Notes: generated by a model not told the origin, from the letters alone. Counted from the stretch's first letter, positions 17,025-25,990 are shown. The stretch: DNA of 46,377 bases from an uncultured Ilumatobacter sp. (GCA_937919625.1 CALFRK010000039.1:1-46377), one strand, 5' to 3'. Numbers and translations: made by a program.

Positions 17025-19244
17025 ATGGCTGTTGACCGACGCGCTTCCCGCCTTGGTGTACTCGCCATCCTCGGGGTGGTCCTGTTCTCACTGCTCGGAG
17101 CGCGACTGTGGTTTCTCCAGACCGTCAAGGCAGACGAACTGCAACAGAGTGTCACGATCTCCAGAACGCGATCGGTCCGACTGGCCCCCGAAAGGGGGCG
17201 AATCTTCGACGTCAAAGGTCGCATCTTGGCCGACAACGAGCGAATCCTGACGGTCGCCGTCGACTGGCAAATGCTGCGTCGTAAGTCGCAGCGCGACGAG
17301 ATCTTCACCCGCTTGTCGGGCTGGGTGCAGGTGCCTGTCGAGGCAATGCACGAGCGCTTCGACCGTCAGATCGATAGTCCATTCCTGCCGTTCCCGATCA
17401 AACAGGACATCGACGAACCGACGGCGATCGCAATTCTGGAGCGTGTAGAGGATTTCCCAGGCGTCGAGATCGTCGTTGAGTGGAGACGAATCTATCCCTA
17501 CGCGCCGCATGCCTCCCACGTGATCGGCTACATGGGAGCAATCACCGCCGAGCAACTCGACACCAGGCTGGAAGCCGGCTATCTCCGCAACGAGAGGGTC
17601 GGCCAGTTCGGTGTCGAGCGCAGCATGGAAGCCGAGCTGCACGGCGTTTGGGGCGAAAAGGTGATCGAGGTCGACGCCGCTAACCGGCCCGTGCGCGTCA
17701 TCAGCGAAGTGCTTCCGATCAACGGCCGGGACGTGCAGTTGACGATTGATCTCGAAGTGCAGCAGTACACCGAGCAGGCTGTTGAGACCACGCTCGAACT
17801 TCGTCGCACGCAGACCGGACCAAATCCGATCGTCAAGAAACCCGATGGCACGCGTGAGCGGATGGACCTCACAAAGGGCGAGTCGGTATTTTTCAAGGCG
17901 CCGGCCGGTTCGACCGTCGTGCTCAACTACCTCACCGGTGAAGTGATCGCGATGGCGAGCTATCCCACCTTTGACAACCGTTGGTTCGAGGCCGGTCTGT
18001 CGAGCAACAAGTTCAAACAGATCTTCCCGGTCACCGAAGACCCGGATAAGTCGATCCTGGTCAATCGCGCGATCCAGGGGCGCTACAACATGGGATCGAC
18101 GTTCAAACCGTTCACGGCGTTCGCTGCTCTCAACACCGGCTTGATCACCTCGAGCGAGATCTTCACCGACGTCGGCTCGTACCAGCTGTACTCCGTCGAC
18201 CAGACAAAATGCCGATCGGGCCTCGTGCGCTGCGTCTACAAGAACGCCACCTGTGGTGGCACCGGTCTCCCGTGTGTATACGGCGACGTCATCCTCGAGG
18301 AAGCACTGGCTGTATCGTCGGACGCCTTCTTCTACCGAATCGGCGAAGACATCCTCGAACGCAACGGTGGCCTTCCCATACTGCAGGAGCAGGTAAAACT
18401 GTTCGGATTTGGTGCCGACTCTGGCATCGAATTGCCGTTCGAGTTTGACGGCACGGTGCCCGACCGCGAGCTCAAACGGATCTACGCCGAACGTGGAGTG
18501 ATCAGCGCCGACGAGGGCAAGGGCTATTTCGTTGGTGACAATGTGCAGCTGGCGATTGGGCAAGGGCTGCTGTCGGCGACGCCGCTTCATCTCGCCAACG
18601 GGTATGCAACAATCGCCAATCGTGGCTTCTTGCTGCAGCCCACGATCGTGCGGGCGATCTGGAATCCGGGGGTGCCCGATGGCAAGCCCGGTTTTGCCGA
18701 CCTCGAGCAGGGCACCATCTACGAGGATCTCAGCGAGCCGACGTTGATACACCAGATCTCGATGCCTGACGACATCCGCGACCCAATCCTGCACGGTCTG
18801 CAACGCGTGATCTACGGACCAGGTGTGGTGTCCGACTATCCCCACAAGACAACCGGTGAGCACCTGTTTCTAAACTATCCGCGCGGCGAGGAGGCGATCC
18901 CGCTCGCCGGCAAGACCGGCACGGCTCAGGGGGCCTACAACTATCCCTGGAACGACTCGTCGGTGTTCACGGGGTTCAGCACCGATGACACGCGGCCATA
19001 CGTCGTCACGGCCTATCTCGAGAAGGCCGGCTACGGGTCGCAGGCGGCAGCGCCCGTCGTGAAGTGCACGTTCCTGGCGTTGTCTGGCATAGCCCCCATG
19101 GACCCGGTCGAGCTGTCCGAGCCGCTGGACCTAGCGGCAACGGTGTCGGCGCCATCGCTCGAACTCGATCTCGCCACCCGGCAGTACTGTTACCAGTCGA
19201 AGTTCGGCGACGGGGTGCAGACCCAGGTACGAGAGGTCGAGTGA
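17025..19244 (+). CDS. mrdA: Penicillin-binding protein 2 (class B transpeptidase)
   Basis: A 739-residue elongasome transpeptidase. One N-terminal membrane helix (about 10-30) is followed by the pedestal domain with RG(R)IFDVKGRILADN and the transpeptidase domain. Catalytic motifs: Ser358-x-x-Lys361 (GSTFKPF), Ser431-Ser-Asp433 and Lys630-Thr-Gly. Asp in the second motif is normal for PBP2. A Cys-containing insertion after the SxxK motif (residues about 395-420, CRSGLVRCVYKNATCGGTG) has several cysteines that could form disulfides outside the cell. The start is ATG at 17025 with no clear Shine-Dalgarno sequence. Confidence 0.93.
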   Translation: MAVDRRASRLGVLAILGVVLFSLLGARLWFLQTVKADELQQSVTISRTRSVRLAPERGRIFDVKGRILADNERILTVAVDWQMLRRKSQRDEIFTRLSGWVQVPVEAMHERFDRQIDSPFLPFPIKQDIDEPTAIAILERVEDFPGVEIVVEWRRIYPYAPHASHVIGYMGAITAEQLDTRLEAGYLRNERVGQFGVERSMEAELHGVWGEKVIEVDAANRPVRVISEVLPINGRDVQLTIDLEVQQYTEQAVETTLELRRTQTGPNPIVKKPDGTRERMDLTKGESVFFKAPAGSTVVLNYLTGEVIAMASYPTFDNRWFEAGLSSNKFKQIFPVTEDPDKSILVNRAIQGRYNMGSTFKPFTAFAALNTGLITSSEIFTDVGSYQLYSVDQTKCRSGLVRCVYKNATCGGTGLPCVYGDVILEEALAVSSDAFFYRIGEDILERNGGLPILQEQVKLFGFGADSGIELPFEFDGTVPDRELKRIYAERGVISADEGKGYFVGDNVQLAIGQGLLSATPLHLANGYATIANRGFLLQPTIVRAIWNPGVPDGKPGFADLEQGTIYEDLSEPTLIHQISMPDDIRDPILHGLQRVIYGPGVVSDYPHKTTGEHLFLNYPRGEEAIPLAGKTGTAQGAYNYPWNDSSVFTGFSTDDTRPYVVTAYLEKAGYGSQAAAPVVKCTFLALSGIAPMDPVELSEPLDLAATVSAPSLELDLATRQYCYQSKFGDGVQTQVREVE

Positions 19245-19253
19245 GCCGCTGAA

Positions 19254-20405
19254 ATGGCGATGACATTTCTCAGCCGCCGCCCCGACAGCGGGCTCGGCAA
19301 CATCGGATCAAGCCCGGGAGATCCCAGCCGCAACGTCGACTGGGTGTTGCTGGTGACACAAGGTCTGCTGACGGTCATCGGATGTTTCGTCGTGTACTCC
19401 GCCTCGTGGACCACGATCCCTGGCGACCCGTACTCATTCGTTACCCGCCAGGTCGTGTTTGCGATCGCCGGCGGTGTCGTCATGGTGACCATCATGTCGA
19501 TCGATTACGAGTGGTTCAAGGAACGGGCAGCATTCTTGTACGGCACGACGATCATGTTGCTCGTGTTGTTGTTGCTGATGGGTGTCGCCCAGAACCTCGA
19601 CCGGATCACCTTCGACCTCGGGCCGATCAACTTTCAACCCGCTGAGATGGCGAAGTTCACGACCTTGATCGCACTCTCCGTGTTCCTCGCCGAAGGGCGC
19701 AGCGACGAGGTCAGCTACCCACGCTTCCTGGTCGGCCTGATTCTGGTCGGCGCGCCGGCGGCGCTGATCATCGCTCAGCCCGACCTGGGATCGGCCTCGG
19801 TGATCGTCACGATTGCGATGGGTGTACTGCTTGTGGCCGGAGCCAAACCGAGGTACATCGGCGCTATCACGATGCTGGCGGTCAGCACGGTCGCCGCCAC
19901 CTTCGTCAGTGGCTTCGTCAATAATTACCAGAAGGAACGGCTGCGTGTGTTCGTTGGCCAAGAGGCCAACGAGGACTCGGTCTACCAGGTCCGCAACGCA
20001 ATTCGTGCGGTTGGCACCGGTGGCGTTTGGGGTGTTGGTTGGCTCGACGGACCTCTGACCAACGGCCGTTATGTTCCGGTGATGTGGGCCGACTTTCCGT
20101 TTGCTGCGGTCGGCGAGCAGTTCGGCCTGGTCGGATGTTCGCTGCTGCTCGGCCTGTTCGTCGTGGCCCTGATGCGAATCTGGCGGATCGCCACGCTGTC
20201 GCGCGACCTGCTGGGCACGTATTTGTGCGCCGGCGTGTTCACGATGCTGCTGTGGCAGGTGTTTCAGAACGTCGGCATGACGCTTGGGATCATGCCGGTG
20301 ACCGGACTGCCGCTGCCGTTCATCTCGTACGGTGGTTCCAGCCTGCTGACCTACTTCGCCATGTTCGGCCTCGTGCAGTCCGTCCACATGCGACGCATGC
20401 GCTGA
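19254..20405 (+). CDS. rodA: SEDS peptidoglycan polymerase RodA
   Basis: A 383-residue polytopic protein of the FtsW/RodA/SpoVE family, about 10 membrane helices. FQPAEMAKF, the catalytic-loop region around IAQPDLGSA and the C-terminal GLPLPFISYGGSS signature are all present. It polymerises glycan strands with PBP2. It starts 9 bases after mrdA. FtsW is the alternative, but the mreBCD-mrdA context decides for RodA. Confidence 0.93.
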   Translation: MAMTFLSRRPDSGLGNIGSSPGDPSRNVDWVLLVTQGLLTVIGCFVVYSASWTTIPGDPYSFVTRQVVFAIAGGVVMVTIMSIDYEWFKERAAFLYGTTIMLLVLLLLMGVAQNLDRITFDLGPINFQPAEMAKFTTLIALSVFLAEGRSDEVSYPRFLVGLILVGAPAALIIAQPDLGSASVIVTIAMGVLLVAGAKPRYIGAITMLAVSTVAATFVSGFVNNYQKERLRVFVGQEANEDSVYQVRNAIRAVGTGGVWGVGWLDGPLTNGRYVPVMWADFPFAAVGEQFGLVGCSLLLGLFVVALMRIWRIATLSRDLLGTYLCAGVFTMLLWQVFQNVGMTLGIMPVTGLPLPFISYGGSSLLTYFAMFGLVQSVHMRRMR

Positions 20406-20467
20406 GCGGGGCCGGTTTGCCCGATCGCTGCGTTGCGTCTCGCCGCTCGTTGCCGGAAGGCAACTCG

Positions 20468-20625
20468 GGCTCACCGCGGCTTGCGCTCGGACAAACCGAT
20501 CCCCGCTCAGAAACCAAATCGGTGGCTCACCGCGGCTTGCGCTCGGACAAACCGATCCCCGCTCAGAAACCAAATCGGTGGCTCACCGCGGCTTGCGCTC
20601 GGACAAACCGATCCCCGCTCGGAAA
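20468..20625 (+). repeat. 56-bp tandem repeat, two complete and one partial unit
   Basis: Units at 20468-20523 and 20524-20579 are identical by eye; a third at 20580-20625 follows the pattern for about 46 bases, with changes at its end. Each unit contains ACCGAT and ATCGGT as an inverted repeat and CCGCGG. The array fills most of the 295-base gap between rodA and the radical SAM gene. There are no spacers, so it is not a CRISPR. Confidence 0.93.
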
Positions 20626-20685
20626 CGAAGCGTTCGATTCGTCTGACACATCGCTGCCATCGTCCGTGACACGGGTCACTCCAGG

Positions 20686-20691
20686 TAGACT
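20686..20691 (+). promoter_or_regulatory. -10 box for the radical SAM gene (leaderless)
   Basis: TAGACT ends 9 bases before the ATG at 20701. An imperfect palindrome GTGAC-ACG-GGTCAC lies just upstream at 20666-20679. Confidence 0.45.
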
Positions 20692-20700
20692 GCTTCGAAC

Positions 20701-22683
20701 ATGTCAACACTCTGGGCGCGGATCGAACCGCTCCTGGCCCGGGTGCAGAAACCAGCTCGTTATATCGGCTGTGAGGACGGTGCCATCACCCCCCGGCACG
20801 ACAAGATCGACGGCGGGGACGCGGTGGCGTGGCTGCTCGCATATCCCGATACCTACGAGGTCGGCCTGCCCAACCAGGGGCTCCAGATCCTCTACGAAAT
20901 TCTGAACGAAAGGGACGATGCGCTCGCCGAGCGCACGTATGCCCCGTGGTCCGACCTCGATCGCGAGATGCGGGCCGCCAAGGTGCCACTCTTCAGTGTC
21001 GATACGCACCGGGCCGCCGCCGAGTTCGACCTCCTTGCGTTCAACCTGTCGAGTGAGCTCGTTTTCACGAATGTTCTCAACATGATCGATCTGGCCGGCG
21101 CCCCTGTGCGTGCTGCCGATCGCGCCGCCGACGACCTGTTCGTGCTGGTTGGCGGACACGCCGCCTTCAATCCCGAGCCGCTCGCCGATTTCATCGATGC
21201 CGCCGTGCTCGGAGAGGGCGAAGAGGTCGTTTCCGAGATCACAAAGCTTTTCTGGGACTGGAAGGTGGCCGGTCGCACTGATCGTCAGTCGTTCCTCAGG
21301 CAACTGTCCAAGGTGCCCGGCGTCTATGTGCCTGCGATGTATGAGGTCACATACGATGGCGATCGCATCGCGGCGGTCGAGCCCCGCTACCCCGACGTTC
21401 CGGCAACGGTCGACAAGCGAACGATTGTCGACCTCGCAGAGTGGCCATATCCAAAGAGCCCGCTGGTCCCTCTGACCGAAGTTGTGCATGATCGACTCAG
21501 CGTCGAGGTATTCAGGGGTTGCACCCGCGGTTGTCGCTTCTGCCAGGCCGGCATGATCACCAGACCGGTGCGCGAACGCCCTGCCGAGCAGGTGCGCACC
21601 ATGATTCGAGAGGGTCTGCGCTCTACCGGCTACGACGAGGTCAGTCTCACCTCGCTGTCGACCGCCGACTTCTCTGACATCGAGCCGGTCGTACGCGGCA
21701 TTCTCGAAGACGCCAAAGAGATCCCTGGTTCTTGCAACACGATGACGATCAACCTGCCCTCGTTGCGGGTCGATGCATTCACCGTCGGCCTGGCCGGCGA
21801 GGTCAACAATGGCCGTCGCAGCGGGCTCACGTTCGCTCCCGAGGGTGGCTCGTGGCGTCTGCGCAAGGTGATCAACAAGCTGATCACCGAAGAGGACCTG
21901 TATGGGGCGGTCGAATCGGCGTTCAGCCAGGGCTGGACCCGGATGAAGCTGTACTTTCTCACTGGTCTGCCAACCGAAACCGACGAGGACACGCTCGGGA
22001 TTGCCGAGCTGGCGAAGAATTGTGTGGCGATTGGCAAGCGGCACACCAATCGCGCTTCCGTCACGGTCAGTCTGGGCGGGTTCGTGCCCAAGCCGCATAC
22101 CCCGTTCCAATGGTTCGGCCAGAACACCGACGAAGAGCTGCAACGCAAGATCAATCTGGTGCGCCAGGCAACCCGGCGAATGGGCGGGGTCAACGTCAAA
22201 TGGCACGATCCGGCGGCAACCACCGCCGAGGGCATCACCAGCCGCGGCGACCGCCGGATCGGCCGAGTAATCGAACGTGTTTGGCGCGAAGGTGGTCTGT
22301 TTCAGGAGTGGGGCGAGCATTTCAACCTCGATCTATGGGCTTCGGCAATGGAGACCGAAGGTCTGTCGATGGACTGGTACGTGTTTCGCCATCGCGAAGA
22401 GAATGAGATCTTGCCGTGGTCACACCTCACAGCGGGACTGCACAAAGACTTCCTGTGGGGCGATTGGCTTGATGCGCTCGCCGAATCGGGTGTCGAAGAC
22501 TGCAGATGGACCCCGTGTTACGACTGCGGAGTGTGCACCGGTTACGGCATCGAGCATGTTGTGGCTTCTCCGATCGCCCCGGCAGGCGGCAGCCAGGGCA
22601 CCGGCCAAGACTTGTCGCGTGGCGGAGAGGTTCCCGTCACGCTGATGCCCACCCGACGCCAACCTGCCGAAGTCGCATCATGA
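20701..22683 (+). CDS. B12-binding-type radical SAM protein (TIGR03960-like)
   Basis: A 660-residue protein. The N-terminal half has a cobalamin-binding-like Rossmann region (YPDTYEVGLPNQGLQILY, VGGHAAFNPEPLADF). The radical SAM motif is CTRGCRFC (Cys-x3-Cys-x2-Cys, around residue 278-285). A C-terminal Cys-rich segment (CYDCGVCTGYG) is typical. I recognise the pair with the next gene as TIGR03960/TIGR03936; the reaction is not established. It overlaps the next gene by four bases (ATGA), so the two are coupled. They sit upstream of RNase E/G, an arrangement common in many phyla. Confidence 0.87.
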   Translation: MSTLWARIEPLLARVQKPARYIGCEDGAITPRHDKIDGGDAVAWLLAYPDTYEVGLPNQGLQILYEILNERDDALAERTYAPWSDLDREMRAAKVPLFSVDTHRAAAEFDLLAFNLSSELVFTNVLNMIDLAGAPVRAADRAADDLFVLVGGHAAFNPEPLADFIDAAVLGEGEEVVSEITKLFWDWKVAGRTDRQSFLRQLSKVPGVYVPAMYEVTYDGDRIAAVEPRYPDVPATVDKRTIVDLAEWPYPKSPLVPLTEVVHDRLSVEVFRGCTRGCRFCQAGMITRPVRERPAEQVRTMIREGLRSTGYDEVSLTSLSTADFSDIEPVVRGILEDAKEIPGSCNTMTINLPSLRVDAFTVGLAGEVNNGRRSGLTFAPEGGSWRLRKVINKLITEEDLYGAVESAFSQGWTRMKLYFLTGLPTETDEDTLGIAELAKNCVAIGKRHTNRASVTVSLGGFVPKPHTPFQWFGQNTDEELQRKINLVRQATRRMGGVNVKWHDPAATTAEGITSRGDRRIGRVIERVWREGGLFQEWGEHFNLDLWASAMETEGLSMDWYVFRHREENEILPWSHLTAGLHKDFLWGDWLDALAESGVEDCRWTPCYDCGVCTGYGIEHVVASPIAPAGGSQGTGQDLSRGGEVPVTLMPTRRQPAEVAS

Positions 22684-23393
22684 AGCTCCGCGTTCGGGCA
22701 ACCAAGATCGGCAAGGTGCGTTTTACGAGCCACCGCGATGCCGCCCGCATGTGGGAACGTGCGCTTCGACGTGCCGGCCTGCCGGTGGCGTTCACCGAGG
22801 GGTTCACGCCGCGACCCAAGATCAGCTTCGGCCTGGCACTCCCGACGGGGGCCGAGTCGATTGCCGAATACGTCGATATCGAGCTGCAACATGATGTTGC
22901 TGCCGCCGATGTCGATCTCGAAACCCTCCCGGCGCGTCTCAGCGACGCGCTCCCGACCGGGTTCGACGTGCTCGTCGCCGGTGAGCGGGAACCGGGAATC
23001 GATTCCCTCCAGCAGGCGGTCACGTCGTGTACGTGGCAGCTCTGGAGCCCTCTGCTGTCCGCAGAGGACCACTTCGACGCCTGTCGACTCGTAGAGTCGG
23101 CCGAACTCGTTCTAGAACGGGAACGCAAGGGGAAACGAAGCGCCGACGACGTGCGCCCGATGATCCTCGACCTGCGGCCCGACCCCACCGGCGATCGACT
23201 GATCGCCAACCTGGTCACGATCGGTCGTGCGCTCCGCCCCGGAGAGCTCGCCGAGCTGGCCTACCCGAACATTGATGCACGCGATGTTCGGGCGCTACGT
23301 ACTCACCAATGGCTTGACCACGACGGCATGAGGCGTGAGGTACTTCCCCTGCCCGCCGACGTGGACGCGCGCACCCTGGCGGTGCTCGCATGA
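22680..23393 (+). CDS. Radical SAM-associated DUF2344 protein (TIGR03936-like)
   Basis: A 237-residue protein opening with KLRVRATKIGKVRFTSHRD, the family signature, followed by LPVAFTEGFTPRPKISFGLALP. It is usually either fused to or directly after the TIGR03960 radical SAM protein and presumably assists it. The start overlaps the preceding stop. Function is unknown; a link to tRNA or rRNA modification has been suggested by context only. Confidence 0.85.
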   Translation: MKLRVRATKIGKVRFTSHRDAARMWERALRRAGLPVAFTEGFTPRPKISFGLALPTGAESIAEYVDIELQHDVAAADVDLETLPARLSDALPTGFDVLVAGEREPGIDSLQQAVTSCTWQLWSPLLSAEDHFDACRLVESAELVLERERKGKRSADDVRPMILDLRPDPTGDRLIANLVTIGRALRPGELAELAYPNIDARDVRALRTHQWLDHDGMRREVLPLPADVDARTLAVLA

Positions 23394-23408
23394 GAAGGGA
23401 CTCCCACG

Positions 23409-25502
23409 ATGGACGAAATGACCACCCAAACCGACGACGATTTCAACGCCGCGTCGGGCACTGACAACTTAGCGAGCGATGAAACGCCGATGCAGGCCTC
23501 AGCAGCTCGACCGGCATCGAACAGCACCGAAACCGGGGTAGCTGAATCCGACGGTGACGACGGTGACGATGGCGACGATGGCGACGACGGCGACGACGGC
23601 GATTCAGACCGTGTGGGCAACGCCCAGCGCAAGCGGCGGCGCGGCTCACGCGGGGGGCAGGGGCGCAAGAAGTCCAGCGACGAGCCGGGCTCAGACACTG
23701 AAGGTGGTGGCGACGCTGACGACACTGATGAAGTTGATGATGCGGACGACGCTGACGACTACCTCGGTGGCACACAGCCCGACGAGTTGCCCGAGCCGAT
23801 GCGTGAGGGCCGCGTGCAAGATGTCGATGCTGCCGAGAAAGCGTTGGTTCGTAAACCCCAGATCGGCGATACCAGGGCACCCCTCGTTCCGATGGTGCCC
23901 CCGCCAGGGCGGGCGCGAACCGGGGGCGACGAGTCGTCCGACGGTTCGGACCAAGCTGGGTCGCGATCGGGAAACCGGCGTCGTAAGCGTGGTGGTGGCG
24001 GTGGCGCCAAACCTCCCGGCAACACCGGCGGACAGGCAAAGGCGAAGGCGAAGGGCGACCGGACCGCTCGGGATGGACAGTCGAAACGCGATGGGGCCGC
24101 CGACGGTGATGGTCGCGGCGACGGCGAGGACCAACGCAAGAAGCGTCGGGGGGGCCGAGGCAAGTCCAAGCCGACCGCAGCCGAGCTGGACCTGATCGAG
24201 CAGCGCAAGGGTCGCGAACGTAATGGCAAACCGATCGGCCGCTACTTCATGTGTGTCCAGGTCCGTGCAGGGATGGCACAGGTGGGTGTGCTCGAAGGAC
24301 GCAATCTGATCGAACACTACGTGTCGCGGCCGGCCGATGACGTGAGTCAAATCCACGGCAACATCTATCTAGGTCGGGTTCAGAATGTGCTGCCTGGCAT
24401 GGAGGCGGCGTTCGTCGATATCGCCACGCCAAAAAACGCCGTGCTGTACCGCGGCGACGTGCAATACGACGCCGAGGACATCGAGCAAAAGGGCAAGAAC
24501 GCCCGTATCGAAGACATTCTCAAGGCACGCCAGATGATCATGTGCCAGGTCACGAAAAACCCGATCGGGGCCAAGGGCGCCCGCCTGACCCAGGAAGTTT
24601 CGCTGCCTGGCAGATTCGTGGTGCTGATTCCGAACTCCAAGACGTACGGCATTTCCAAGCGGCTTCCCGACGACACGCGCAAGCGGCTACGCAACATCCT
24701 CGACCGGGTCAAGCCCGATCAGCACGGCCTGATCGTGCGCACCGCCGCCGAACACGCCACCGAGGCTGACCTCGAGGCCGACATGAACATCCTGCTCAGG
24801 CAGTGGGACGAAATCGAACGCAATGCAGCCAAGGCCAACAGGCCTGCTCTGTTGTATCGCGAGCCCGAACTGGCGGTACGGGTGATCCGTGAGGAGTTCA
24901 ACTCTGACTATCGCGGCGTTGTCATCGACGACCAGCGCCTCTACGAAGAGGTGCGCGACTATGTGCAGGCGTTCAATCCCGAACTGGTCGATCGCATCGA
25001 GCACTACGACGCGGTGGCCGAGGGCCTAACGGTGTTCGAGCGGTTCCATGTGCACGAGCAGGTTCACAAGGCGCTCGATCGCAAGGTGTGGCTGCCGTCG
25101 GGCGGCTCGCTGATCATCGAGCACACCGAGGCGCTGACCGTGATCGACGTCAACACTGGCAAGAACGTCGGCAAGTCGAACCTCGAATCAACCGTGTTCC
25201 ACAACAACATGGAAGCGGCTGAGGAGGTTGCCAAGCAGCTGCGCCTGCGTGACATCGGCGGCATCATCGTGATCGACTTCATCGACATGGAGATCAAGGA
25301 CAATCGTGCCAAGGTCGTGGCCGCCTTCCGTGACGCGCTGGCCCGTGACAAGACCCGTACCCAGGTGTTCGACATCACCGAACTCGGTCTGGTCGAGATG
25401 ACCCGCAAGCGAATCGGGGAGGGATTGTTGACCGAGTTCTCGGAGATCTGCCCCGATTGCGAAGGCCGCGGTGTACTTGTCGACCACACGCTGCTCGATT
25501 GA
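23409..25502 (+). CDS. Ribonuclease E/G with acidic-basic N-terminal extension
   Basis: A 697-residue endoribonuclease. The first 260 residues are low complexity: an Asp/Gly tract of GDD repeats (from about residue 48), Asp/Glu-rich stretches, then Lys/Arg/Gly-rich sequence. The catalytic region follows: an S1-type domain (GNIYLGRVQNVLPGMEAAF), the 5'-sensor/DNase I-like part with the catalytic Asp in LTVIDVNTGKNVGK, the second acidic site IVIDFIDME, and the zinc-link CPDCEGRG close to the end. There is no long C-terminal scaffold; the disordered region is N-terminal, as in actinobacterial RNase E. It acts in rRNA/tRNA processing and mRNA decay. Confidence 0.93.
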   Translation: MDEMTTQTDDDFNAASGTDNLASDETPMQASAARPASNSTETGVAESDGDDGDDGDDGDDGDDGDSDRVGNAQRKRRRGSRGGQGRKKSSDEPGSDTEGGGDADDTDEVDDADDADDYLGGTQPDELPEPMREGRVQDVDAAEKALVRKPQIGDTRAPLVPMVPPPGRARTGGDESSDGSDQAGSRSGNRRRKRGGGGGAKPPGNTGGQAKAKAKGDRTARDGQSKRDGAADGDGRGDGEDQRKKRRGGRGKSKPTAAELDLIEQRKGRERNGKPIGRYFMCVQVRAGMAQVGVLEGRNLIEHYVSRPADDVSQIHGNIYLGRVQNVLPGMEAAFVDIATPKNAVLYRGDVQYDAEDIEQKGKNARIEDILKARQMIMCQVTKNPIGAKGARLTQEVSLPGRFVVLIPNSKTYGISKRLPDDTRKRLRNILDRVKPDQHGLIVRTAAEHATEADLEADMNILLRQWDEIERNAAKANRPALLYREPELAVRVIREEFNSDYRGVVIDDQRLYEEVRDYVQAFNPELVDRIEHYDAVAEGLTVFERFHVHEQVHKALDRKVWLPSGGSLIIEHTEALTVIDVNTGKNVGKSNLESTVFHNNMEAAEEVAKQLRLRDIGGIIVIDFIDMEIKDNRAKVVAAFRDALARDKTRTQVFDITELGLVEMTRKRIGEGLLTEFSEICPDCEGRGVLVDHTLLD

Positions 25503-25579
25503 TCGGGCTGGATTTTTGATGGCGCCGACAGGGCGCTCACCGAAGGTCGGCACAAAAACCAAAACGGAAGGACTGGCCG

Positions 25580-25891
25580 GTGAAGATCGAGATCACTGAC
25601 GAAGCAAGAGAGTTGCTCGCCAAACGGGGCGGCACGATGACGATCGACTTCATCAAGCCCACCGGTTGAGGCAAGGTCGCCGAGGTGTCGGTCGACACCA
25701 ATACGACCAACAAGAACCTCGCTCCGTACAGCCGGATTCGGCACCCTGACTACCGAATCCTCGTGACTCCCGTGTTGTCGGGAATGGCGTCGCGCATGCG
25801 GATCACCACGCGCGGCCGGTTCGTCAAAAATCTCGTCGTCGAGCTTGCTGATGATCGGCAGCGCTCGGTCGACTTCGGGACCGACTGCTAG
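25580..25891 (+). CDS. Candidate HesB/IscA-like selenoprotein with in-frame UGA (Sec30)
   Basis: Reading from GTG at 25580 gives 103 residues ending at TAG 25889-25891, with one in-frame TGA at 25667-25669 (codon 30). GGAAGGA at 25566-25572 is 7 bases before the start. The opening KIEITDEARELLAKRGG is that of HesB/IscA A-type proteins, and the TGA falls in FIKPTG-(U)-GKVAEV, where A-type proteins have their first conserved Cys. Codon use stays GC3-rich and protein-like on both sides of the TGA. A perfect hairpin with a GGTC loop begins 14 bases after the TGA. The usual C-terminal Cys-Gly-Cys is absent; the only other cysteine is the last residue. Alternatives are a pseudogene from TGC-to-TGA mutation or a shorter gene starting at 25685. 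Confidence 0.65.
25684..25699 (+). promoter_or_regulatory. Putative bacterial SECIS hairpin
   Basis: GGTGTC (25684-25689), loop GGTC (25690-25693), GACACC (25694-25699). The apical loop starts 20 bases after the UGA. E. coli fdhF, from memory, has a GGUC loop about 18 bases after its UGA, so both loop sequence and distance fit SelB recognition. Confidence 0.6.
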
Positions 25892-25963
25892 GTGTTTCGA
25901 CTCGACCGCAAAGCGGCGATGATCACCGGCAGCACACCTGGGGCGGTCGTAGACAATGCGTGA
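25892..25963 (+). pseudogene. Possible remnant of a short-chain dehydrogenase N-terminus
   Basis: Immediately after the TAG of the selenoprotein candidate a GTG opens 23 codons: FRLDRKAAMITGSTPG and seven more residues, then TGA. The pattern resembles the first strand and glycine loop of SDR proteins (x-L-x-x-K-x-A-x-x-T-G-x-x-x-G). Only this fragment is present. It may be chance. Confidence 0.25.
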
Positions 25964-25990
25964 ATCAGTTCGGATCATCCGCGCATTCGG

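Noticed and set aside
17088-18863. 591-codon open frame opposite mrdA
   Set aside because: It is the antisense of a clear PBP2 gene, has composition typical of GC-rich shadow frames and shows no domain.
20468-20625. CRISPR array
   Set aside because: The 56-bp units are directly adjacent with no unique spacers and no cas genes are in the window.
20704-22320. 538-codon open frame opposite the radical SAM gene
   Set aside because: The sense strand has the CxxxCxxC motif and full family length; the antisense frame has no recognisable motif.
25667-25669. Alternative genetic code with UGA as sense
   Set aside because: Many genes here end in TGA at the expected length (clpX, mrdA, trpD), so UGA is an ordinary stop.
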